From Deltaproteobacteria bacterium (GTDB lineage: Bacteria > Desulfobacterota > Syntrophobacteria > BM002), in NCBI GenBank assembly GCA_017861095.1, contig JAGFXI010000077.1:1-7802 (forward strand): a stretch of 7,802 nt of DNA, read 5' to 3'. The notes under the pieces were generated by a model that made no database searches, was not told the origin of the DNA, and worked only from the letters and a program-made list of their open reading frames with translations. Shown piece after piece: positions 1 to 5,900 of this stretch. Within the stretch, counting starts at the first letter, position 1. Every line of letters begins with the position of its first letter. A program made the translations under genes and the position numbers.

Positions 1-1
1 C

Positions 2-169
2 GTTTGTGTTGAGCTCGACAATGGGGCCGTTGTTTCGGCGGCAACCTATGTCGCGCGACCCGAATTCATGGACTATCTGGACGAGGCCGAATGGGACAGC
101 TCGGAATTCCTTCGTAAGGACAAAGAAACCTTCTGCAAGTCCTACATAGGCTACCGCGCCTTGCAATGA
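2..169 (+). CDS. C-terminal fragment of an unidentified protein (55 codons, cut by left edge)
   Basis: An open frame runs from the left edge to a TGA at 167-169 and gives 55 residues ending in SYIGYRALQ. The translation looks like real protein: a hydrophobic beta-type start (GAVVSAATYV), then an acidic helical stretch (MDYLDEAEWDSSEFL) and a short basic-aromatic tail, with ordinary codon use. The start lies outside the window, so total length is unknown. The segment with a V-x-A-x-TYV pattern followed by a charged helix faintly recalls the C-terminal part of gamma-glutamylcyclotransferase-like folds, but this is a weak impression and I assign no function. An imperfect hairpin follows 15 bases after the stop and could help end transcription. 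It is not in the same unit as the CBS-ACT gene, which starts about 560 bases downstream. Confidence 0.5.
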   Translation, partial: VCVELDNGAVVSAATYVARPEFMDYLDEAEWDSSEFLRKDKETFCKSYIGYRALQ

Positions 170-184
170 AGCCATCGAACAAGC

Positions 185-221
185 CCGGTGGAGGCGACTC
201 GTAGACTTGCGCCTCACCCGG
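185..221 (+). terminator. Imperfect hairpin after the first gene, possible terminator
   Basis: The arms CCGG (185-188) and GAGGCG (191-196) pair with CGCCTC (210-215) and CCGG (218-221), separated by a 2x2 internal loop, around a 13-base loop. It starts 15 bases after the stop codon at 167-169, where a terminator would be expected. No run of T follows, so it is not a classical intrinsic terminator. The adjoining bases 221-230 (GCAACGTTGC) are a separate perfect 10-base palindrome. Confidence 0.3.
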
Positions 222-246
222 CAACGTTGCGTGTCATCGTTAAGAA

Positions 247-279
247 GTAAACTCCTACCGAACTGGTGGGAGAGTTTAC
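247..279. repeat. Inverted repeat / hairpin in intergenic region
   Basis: GTAAACT (247-253) pairs with AGTTTAC (273-279), and CCTACC (254-259) pairs with GGTGGG (265-270, one G-T wobble). A two-base bulge (AG, 271-272) and a five-base loop (GAACT) complete a 13-pair stem. Its AT-rich base and GC-rich top are the reverse of a terminator layout, and no T tract follows. It could be a second transcript-end structure, an operator, or a remnant of a small mobile element. Nothing in the sequence decides between these. Confidence 0.4.
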
Positions 280-717
280 ATATGGTCATTTCTACAATCT
301 TGTCGGGGACGAGGCAGCCTTAATATGTAGTGTCCCACTCAAGTGAGGCAACGCCCACTTTCGAGCGGCTTTCTTCTTATCATGGGCGGACAGCTGGATC
401 CCTCACGCGGAGGTGCTCTCACGTGCGCACAGGCTCAGGCAGGTTCAGGTCGCAATGAAGCCGCTAACTGGTACACTGGCCTTTTGACGGAACTTCCTGA
501 TGTCTCCCCCGGGTTACTAACAAAAGCTGACTGGAATTATTAGAAATTCAGAGCTATACTAAATCTTAATAGGGTCCCTTAAACGGGGTGTCATTTAGCC
601 TAGTCGAGCCCGCTCCAGGGGCTCTCACGTTCGGTATCGTTCCATCAGTTGCACCGGCTCGGTCTCCGCCCGGAATGGGGCGCGGAAGAGTTCCCATCAA
701 GACCTGAACTTCACGGG

Positions 718-724
718 AAAGGAG
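718..724 (+). promoter_or_regulatory. Ribosome binding site of the CBS-ACT gene
   Basis: AAAGGAG lies six bases before the ATG at 731-733. It is a near-perfect match to the anti-Shine-Dalgarno sequence at good spacing and fixes the start of the CBS-ACT protein. Confidence 0.85.
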
Positions 725-730
725 CTCGTC

Positions 731-1405
731 ATGTACGTGGGGCGCAAGATGACAACGACGCTTGTTACGGTCACGCCGGAGACCACCATGGTAAAGGCCC
801 GCGACCTGCTCCGGGAACACAATATCAAACAAGTTCCGGTCGTCGACCAACAGGGCAGCCTGGTGGGCATCCTCACCGACCGTGACATACGGACCGCCTG
901 GGCTTCGCCCGCCACCACCTTGAGCATCTACGAGCTCACTTACGTGCTCCAGAAGCTGACCGTGGAGAGCGTCATGGTGAAAAACGTCATCACCACCACT
1001 CCAGACGCGACCATCGAGCGCGCTGCCAAGATCATGCACGATAACAAGATAGGCAGCCTGCCTGTGGTGGAGGGGGATAAGGTGGTGGGCATCATTACCA
1101 GCACCGACCTCATGGAGGTGCTACTGGACGCCCTCGGGATCGAGGAGGAGAGCGGGCGCATCGTGGTCCTGGTGAAGGATCGTATCGGCGCCCTCGCCGA
1201 TGTTTGTGGGCTGCTGAAACAGAATAACATCAACATCCGGAGTATGGTGACCCTGCCCCTCCACCACTATCCAGGCGTTTATGAAGTGGTCATGCGGCTG
1301 AATCCCGCGGATCGCGCCAACGCAGAGGAGTATCTCAACCAGGCAGGTTATAAGGTCATCACCGAGTACAAGAAGGACCTAAGTTCCTACCTGCCAGCGG
1401 GGTAG
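731..1405 (+). CDS. CBS-CBS-ACT domain protein (AcuB-like)
   Basis: This 224-residue soluble protein has two CBS domains followed by an ACT domain. The first CBS repeat covers about residues 1-58 and ends with the characteristic G-I-L-T-D-R-D-I stretch (46-53). The second covers about 78-132 and ends with GIITSTDL (120-127). Together they can form a Bateman module that binds adenine nucleotides or related ligands. Residues about 143-211 have the ACT pattern: a first strand RIVVLVKDRIGALADV, a helix, and a YEVVMRLN strand. ACT domains usually bind small metabolites such as amino acids. Architecture and length match the family of Bacillus AcuB, named for an acetoin-utilisation phenotype, but members in other phyla mostly have no tested role, so the symbol is not transferred. 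The start is secured by AAAGGAG six bases upstream. The TAG stop (1403-1405) is formed by the first three bases of the adjoining foldback element, so a few C-terminal residues may have been replaced by an insertion; the ACT domain itself looks complete. The next gene is convergent, so this one is probably monocistronic. Confidence 0.9.
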   Translation: MYVGRKMTTTLVTVTPETTMVKARDLLREHNIKQVPVVDQQGSLVGILTDRDIRTAWASPATTLSIYELTYVLQKLTVESVMVKNVITTTPDATIERAAKIMHDNKIGSLPVVEGDKVVGIITSTDLMEVLLDALGIEEESGRIVVLVKDRIGALADVCGLLKQNNINIRSMVTLPLHHYPGVYEVVMRLNPADRANAEEYLNQAGYKVITEYKKDLSSYLPAG

Positions 1406-1420
1406 CCCGCATTATGCACG
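1403..1420 (+). repeat. Left terminal inverted repeat of the foldback element
   Basis: This perfect 18-base match to the reverse complement of 1569-1586 begins on the stop codon of the CBS-ACT gene. The core CCCGCATTATGCACG is the part to search for elsewhere in the genome. Confidence 0.85.
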
Positions 1421-1568
1421 AGCCACCTGCTGCGACCGCGGATCTGGTCGTCCTTCCGGGCGTCCTCGGATCTCGAACCTTGCGACGTACTGATAAAGTA
1501 CGCCTCAGGTCCGAGCCCCTGCGGTTGCCCGGTGGCACGACCATCTCCACAATCTCGCGACGGAGTCC

Positions 1569-1586
1569 CGTGCATAATGCGGGCTA
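1569..1586 (-). repeat. Right terminal inverted repeat of the foldback element
   Basis: Reverse complement of the left repeat with no mismatches. It ends four bases before the stop codon of the convergent DnaJ-like gene (1591-1593). Confidence 0.85.
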
Positions 1587-1590
1587 GCGG

Positions 1591-2409
1591 TTAGGCGAAG
1601 TGAATGGTGAGGTAGAGATCGCCGACCCGTCTCTCTCCCACCCTTCCTTTTCCTTTGAGCCGGAGGCGGGTTCCGTTCCGGGTTCCCGGTGGGATCTTCA
1701 CCCGGAGCATCTCCTTGCCTCTGCCGCGATCCACGGCAATCTGCACCCACGATCCTCGCCGCACCTGCTCTGAAGGAACGGTCAGATTGTAGGAGAGATC
1801 TTCTGCCCCGGAGGGAGATGCCGACGGCCCGGCGAGAAGGGCTTTGGCCGCGCCTTTCAGGAAACCTTCGAATTTCTGCCCGAGACGTTTGAGCACGCCT
1901 GCCGGTTGCCACTGCGGTGTGGGCCTTTCTGTCCGGCGCTCCCGGTAGCGGGGCCTCTGGATGCGAACCCGGGAATATCCCACCGGCCCCCAGAAAAAAA
2001 AGCCGCTCATGCGAACACCGCGCCCGCCGAAGAAAACCTGGTCAAAAAAGCGCTGGTCGAAACGGAACCCCGCCCGATCGAACTCCCGAAAGAGCTCCTG
2101 AAAGACCTGATTGAAACGGGGATCTCGGAAGAGGTCCTCGAACACCTGTTCCCGGGAAAAGGGGAAGCCCTCCCTCGCCGCCTCCTCCCGAACCCTAGGC
2201 CCGTGGCGCCACTGGTCATACTCCCGGCGCTTGGCCGGGTCGATGAGCACGCCGTAGGCCTCGGCAATCTCCTTGAACCGCTCCTCGGCGCCCTGATCCC
2301 CTGGATTCCGGTCCGGGTGGTGCTGGAGAGCCTGGCGACGATAGACCTTACGGATCTGGTCCTCGGTGGCGTCTGGGGAGACGCCGAGTATCTGATAGTA
2401 GTCCTTCAT
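1591..2409 (-). CDS. DnaJ-like co-chaperone without zinc finger (J domain plus single C-terminal domain)
   Basis: The 272-residue product starts with a canonical J domain (about residues 3-68): DYYQILGV, the basic helix II KVYRRQALQH, the invariant HPD motif at 31-33 that stimulates Hsp70 ATPase, then RFKEIAEAYGVL and RREYDQ. Residues about 80-145 form an unusual arginine- and phenylalanine-rich linker in place of an ordinary Gly/Phe region. The C-terminal 70 residues (about 204-272) match one DnaJ substrate-binding beta-sandwich, including VKIPPGTRNGTRLRLKGKG and GDLYLTIHF. No CxxCxGxG repeats are present, so it is neither a class A DnaJ nor a complete CbpA, which carries two C-terminal domains. 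It probably recruits DnaK in the cytoplasm for a particular client set. The ATG is preceded by AGGA ten bases upstream (2420-2423), a modest site. It lies 62 bases downstream of the PLDc_N gene on the same strand and may share its transcript. Confidence 0.88.
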   Translation of the reverse strand: MKDYYQILGVSPDATEDQIRKVYRRQALQHHPDRNPGDQGAEERFKEIAEAYGVLIDPAKRREYDQWRHGPRVREEAAREGFPFSREQVFEDLFRDPRFNQVFQELFREFDRAGFRFDQRFFDQVFFGGRGVRMSGFFFWGPVGYSRVRIQRPRYRERRTERPTPQWQPAGVLKRLGQKFEGFLKGAAKALLAGPSASPSGAEDLSYNLTVPSEQVRRGSWVQIAVDRGRGKEMLRVKIPPGTRNGTRLRLKGKGRVGERRVGDLYLTIHFA

Positions 2410-2471
2410 GACTCTCAGGTCCTGTTAGTTCCCCGCTCACCCGGCCCCCGTCACCCAGCGGAAAATCCCTG

Positions 2472-2684
2472 CTACGAGGTCGGCGTCGCCCGCCGCTGCG
2501 ACCGGCCTGCGACCAGGTACACAAGCGCCCCCACCACCGGCAGCAACGTCACCACCACAAGCCAGATGTACTTGGTCTGGAGGGTGGGGAACTGGCCGTA
2601 GGCCACGTCCCTGATGGCCCAGAAGGTAAAGAGCATGGGGAGTATGAGAATGACCAGAAAAATGGTCAGGTTGACGATATTCAC
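2472..2684 (-). CDS. Small PLDc_N-type membrane protein (70 aa)
   Basis: The GTG start at 2682-2684 is chosen because AAAGGA (2695-2700) sits ten bases upstream and because it begins right at the first membrane helix. The longer frame opening at 2768 would add 28 charged, unconvincing residues and would overlap the likely promoter. The product has two hydrophobic helices, about residues 4-24 and 39-60, joined by a short polar loop (RDVAYGQFPTLQTK). A short basic tail ends the protein. The second helix has the W-x(7)-P-x2-G-x3-Y-x3-G arrangement (W41, P49, G52, Y56, G60) seen in the PLDc_N domain found at the N terminus of cardiolipin synthases and as stand-alone small proteins. There is no catalytic HKD phospholipase motif, so it is not an enzyme by itself. 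Its function is unknown; an inner-membrane location is the safest statement. It is upstream of the DnaJ-like gene on the same strand. Confidence 0.8.
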   Translation of the reverse strand: MNIVNLTIFLVILILPMLFTFWAIRDVAYGQFPTLQTKYIWLVVVTLLPVVGALVYLVAGRSQRRATPTS

Positions 2685-2694
2685 AACGCCTGCG

Positions 2695-2700
2695 TCCTTT
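2695..2700 (-). promoter_or_regulatory. Ribosome binding site that decides the GTG start of the PLDc_N gene
   Basis: AAAGGA on the minus strand is ten bases upstream of the GTG at 2682-2684. It supports the 70-residue form over the longer frame. Confidence 0.55.
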
Positions 2701-2739
2701 CGCAAGAGTTTGTGGCAAGTGGGCCCCGGCGACCTCGCC

Positions 2740-2768
2740 ACCTTAGCACAGAGCCGGTTGTCAGGCAA
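2740..2768 (-). promoter_or_regulatory. Candidate sigma-70 promoter for the PLDc_N / DnaJ-like genes
   Basis: On the minus strand TTGCCT (2763-2768) is followed after exactly 17 bases by TAAGGT (2740-2745). Each hexamer matches its consensus at four of six positions, and a TG one base upstream of the -10 gives an extended -10. Transcription would start near 2733 and leave an untranslated leader of about 50 bases before the GTG at 2684. The position is sensible but the match is moderate. Confidence 0.35.
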
Positions 2769-2834
2769 CGGCGGGGAATCCGGAAGCGGAGACAGGAGGA
2801 CGCGGCGGCTCTCCGTATACTATCAATGCTGCGA

Positions 2835-2850
2835 TCACGCCCTGGCGTGA
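2835..2850. repeat. Short perfect hairpin in the gap between uvrA and the PLDc_N gene
   Basis: TCACGCC (2835-2841) and GGCGTGA (2844-2850) are perfect complements separated by two bases (a four-base loop if the top pair opens). It could be part of the uvrA transcript end. No T tract follows on either strand. Confidence 0.4.
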
Positions 2851-2897
2851 CGCCTTTGTCGAACAGACCGCCCTGCCTCGTCGGTTCATGCCGTTCC

Positions 2898-2914
2898 GGT
2901 GGGCAGTGCCCACC
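2898..2914. repeat. REP-like palindrome just downstream of uvrA
   Basis: GGTGGGC (2898-2904) and GCCCACC (2908-2914) form a perfect 7-bp stem with a three-base loop. It lies about 30 bases beyond the uvrA stop codon, where a 3'-end-stabilising or terminating hairpin would be expected. The lack of a U tract argues against a simple intrinsic terminator. From memory, GGTGGGCA-type palindromes followed by CCTAC are often dispersed in bacterial intergenic DNA, so this may be one copy of a repeat family; one window cannot confirm that. Confidence 0.5.
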
Positions 2915-2943
2915 CTACACACTGCACTCCTGCCGCTGGAGGC

Positions 2944-5900
2944 CTAACCCCCTTCCAGGTACCTCTTCAGATACCGCGCCGTGTACGAGCGCGGATGGTC
3001 CACGAGCTCCCCGGGTGCGCCGCAAGCGACCACCTCCCCTCCCCCGTCGCCGCCCTCGGGGCCAAGGTCGATGATGTGGTCGGCGGCCTTGATCACCTCC
3101 AGGTTGTGCTCGATCACCAGCACGGTGTGACCGCGATCCACCAGCGCCTGGAGCACGTCCACCAGGCGTTCCACATCGGCGATGTGGAGCCCGGTGGTGG
3201 GCTCGTCGAGAATGTAGAGGGTTTGGGCCCGATGATTGCTGGCGAGTTCGTGGACCAATTTGAGCCTCTGGGCCTCGCCGCCGGAGAGGGTCGGACTGGG
3301 CTGTCCCAGCCCCAGATAGCCCAAGCCGAGATCGACGAGGAGGCGGAGAGGCCGATGGATCCGCGGCACCGGTTCAAAGAATTCCGTCGCCTCCTCCACG
3401 GTCATCGCCAGGACCTCGGCGATGTTCTTTTCCTTGTAGCGAACCGCCAGCGTCTCTCCGTTGAACCGGGTCCCACCGCACTGCTCACAGGCGACGTAGA
3501 CGTCGGGGAGAAAGGCCATCTCCACCTTGACCTGGCCCTGGCCTTTGCAGCTCGGACACTGTCCCGTCCTGGCGTTGAAGGAGAAGCGGCTCGCCGTGTA
3601 GCCCCGCGCCCGCGACATGGGCGTGGCCGCAAAGAGTCGGCGGATCCCGTCCAGGACGCCCACATAGGTGGCCGGCACCGAGCGGGGCGTGCGGCCGATA
3701 GGACTGTGGTCTACCTCCAGCACCCGGCCGAGCTGCTCCCAGCCCTCCAGCTCGTCGAGGAGATCCGGCGGCGCCTCTATCCCGCGGAACCGATGCTCCA
3801 GGACCCGGGCGATCGTCTCTTCCACTAGGGTGCTCTTCCCGGAGCCGGAGACACCGGTAACGCAGGTTAGGGTCTGGAGCGGCACGGAGACCTCGATGGT
3901 CTTCAGGTTCCGGGCCCTGGCGCCTCTGACGGTGAGCCAGCCCCCGGTCCGCACCTGCCGCCGGCGCGATGTGAGGCGGCGACGGCCGTCGCCGTTCAGG
4001 TAGCGGCCGGTTATGGACTGGGGTGTTTCTTGGAGGTCGGCGAGGGTCCCGCTCGCCACCAGGCGACCGCCCTGACGCCCCGCGCCGGGTCCGAGGTCGA
4101 TCAGATGGTCCGCCCGGCGGATCGTCTCTTCGTCGTGTTCGACGATGACGATGGTGTTTCCCTTCCCTTTGAGATCAGCGATGGTCGCGAGGAGTCGCTC
4201 GTTGTCTCGCGGGTGCAGGCCGATGGTCGGCTCGTCCAGGATGTAGCAGACGCCGCGGAGGTTGGAGCCGAGCTGCGCCGCCAGCCTGATCCGCTGCGCC
4301 TCGCCCCCCGATAGGGTGTGAGCGCCCCGGTCCAGGTGCAGGTAGCCCAACCCCACCTGCTCGAGGAACCGCAGCCGCGTGAGGATCTCGTCCACAAGGG
4401 GTGCGGCGATGGCCGCCTCGCGCCCGGAGAACCGCCAACGGCCAAAGAGATCCCGGGCCGAAGAGACCGGCTGCCCGCAGACCTCCCAGATGTTGAGCCC
4501 GTGAACCCTGACGCTGAGGGCGCTCTCTCTGAGACGGGCGCCGCGGCATCGAGGGCAGGTACTGCCGTCGATCTCTCCGGCGGCAGACCCGAGCCCGTCG
4601 CACTCCTCGCAGGCCCCGTGCCTGCTGTTGAAGGAGAAGAGCCGTGGGTCGAGCGGGGGGACCCCCTGGTGACAGCGACCGCACATGAGCCGCCTGCTGT
4701 AGAAGCGCTCCTTTTCACCGCCGTCCCACGCAACGAGCGTTCCGTCTCCTACCCCGAGGGTCTCGTCCACCGCCTGGGTCACGTCGGACCTGGGGGACAG
4801 ACGCTGCCAGCTCCGGCAGACGATTTCAACCGTGTGCTCCCGAAAGCGCTCCAGAGTCGGGAGCGGCTTGAGCCCCTGGAGGCCGCCGTCAATGCGGGCC
4901 TCGGTGTAGCCCCGGGCCCGGGCCTGGCTTAGAAGCTGGCGGTGAAAGCCCTTGCGCCCCATGATCTTCGGCGCCAGCAGGATCAGGCCCTTTCCGCGAA
5001 AGCGCTCCTTCACATCGCGGGCGATCTCCTCCGGACTCATGGCGCTGATCGCTTCGCCGCAGGTGGGACAGAAGGGCTCCCCGGCCTTGCTGTAGAGAAG
5101 GCGCAGATAATGGTAAATCTCGGTGACCGTGGCCACGGTGGAGCGCCGCCCCATCTGGCTGCTCCGCTGGTCGATGGCCACGGTGGGCGGCATCCCGGCG
5201 ATCTCGTCCGTCTGGGGTCGATCCAGAAGGGGCAGGTACTGGCGGGCATAGGAGGATAGGCTCTCCAGATATCGGCGCTGCCCCTCGGCGAAGAGCACGT
5301 CGAAGGCGAGAGTGGACTTGCCCGAGCCGGACACCCCGGTGATGACCACGAGCTGGTCTCGCGGGACGGTCAGGGAAACGCCTTTGAGGTTATGTTCTCG
5401 GGCGCCGCGGATTGTGATCGCCCCTCGGTCCTCGGCAACCCGGGCGAGCTCGGGCGGGGGAGCCGTCGTCTCCTCGCCCCGCCAGAGTCGGGAGAGGAAA
5501 CGCCCGGTGTGAGAATCGGGGGACTTCGCCACCTTCTCGGGCGTCCCGGCCGCGACGACCTTGCCGCCATCCTCTCCACCTTCAGGGCCGAGATCGATGA
5601 CGTAATCGGCGGCCTGGATCACATCCAGGTTGTGTTCCACCACGAGCAGGCTCTGCCCGGCATCAACGAGCCGATGGAGGGTCTCCACGAGCAGTCGGGT
5701 GTCGTCGCCGTGGAGACCGGTGGTGGGCTCATCGAGGATGAGAAGGACCCGCCGGTCCCCATTCAGCCGCAACGAGCGGGCCAGCTTCAGCCGTTGGCTC
5801 TCGCCGCCCGAGAGGGTGTTGATGGGCTGACCGAGACGGAGGTAATCGAGTCCCACGTGCCGGAGGGGAAGGAGGGCGCTTGTCACCCGCGGCTGATCGG

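Larger units (their letters stand above)
170..730. other. Non-coding gap of about 560 bases upstream of the CBS-ACT gene
   Basis: No convincing gene was found. Besides the two hairpins listed separately, the stretch is visibly less GC-rich than the rest of the window around 240-340 and 520-600. A GTG-started frame at 343-543 (66 codons) has no ribosome binding site and no recognisable protein features. A small 6-bp hairpin, GAGCCC (606-611) with GGGCTC (619-624), lies about 107 bases before the next start codon. TATACT at 555-560 resembles a -10 box, but the best -35 at proper spacing (TGGAAT, 532-537) is poor, so the promoter of the downstream gene is not established. The composition and absence of genes would fit decayed mobile or formerly coding DNA, but I recognise no transposase remnant. 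Confidence 0.5.
1403..1586. mobile_element. 184-bp foldback (MITE-like) element with 18-bp perfect terminal inverted repeats
   Basis: The left end TAGCCCGCATTATGCACG (1403-1420) is the exact reverse complement of the right end (1569-1586). The midpoint, about 1494, coincides with a perfect 6-bp hairpin CGTACT-GATAA-AGTACG (1486-1502). Between ends and centre the two halves remain partly complementary: TGGTCGT (about 1445-1451) pairs with ACGACCA on the right arm, and a CCGGGC block (about 1456-1461) pairs with GCCCGG, allowing one- to two-base gaps. The whole unit can therefore fold into one long imperfect hairpin. It contains no reading frame that looks like a gene. It fills the space between two convergent genes: its left end supplies the upstream stop codon and its right end stops four bases short of the DnaJ-like stop. 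AGCGG occurs at 1396-1400 and again at 1586-1590, a weak hint of a target duplication that is not cleanly adjacent on the left. A non-autonomous element mobilised by a transposase elsewhere is the favoured reading; a purpose-built bidirectional terminator is the alternative. Confidence 0.65.

Noticed and set aside
484..489. TTGACG as a -35 box for the CBS-ACT gene
   Set aside because: At 16-18 base spacing the sequence is C/G-rich with no -10-like hexamer, and it would leave a leader of more than 200 bases.
343..543. 66-codon GTG-started frame on the plus strand
   Set aside because: It has no ribosome binding site, no domain or membrane segment, and a composition unlike the confirmed genes. 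A decayed coding remnant is possible but not supportable.
566..1039. 157-codon minus-strand frame over the start of the CBS-ACT gene
   Set aside because: It is the antisense shadow of the first CBS domain, and the sense frame has a strong ribosome binding site.
1387..1575. Small minus-strand frames across the foldback element (also 1359-1550 and 1505-1912)
   Set aside because: They run through both arms of an imperfect palindrome, have no ribosome binding site and resemble no transposase fragment, so the element is treated as non-coding.
1906..2601. 231-codon plus-strand frame across the DnaJ-like and PLDc_N genes
   Set aside because: It is antisense to a clear J domain with HPD motif and to a membrane protein with a good ribosome binding site. 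Its own translation looks random.
2472..2768. 98-residue version of the PLDc_N protein starting at 2768
   Set aside because: The extra 28 residues are unlike the family, the start overlaps the candidate -35 box, and a better ribosome binding site precedes the internal GTG at 2684.
2899..3828. 309-codon open frame on the plus strand overlapping the uvrA 3' end
   Set aside because: It is antisense to the zinc finger, signature and Walker B regions of UvrA unit 2, with low-complexity translation and no ribosome binding site of note.
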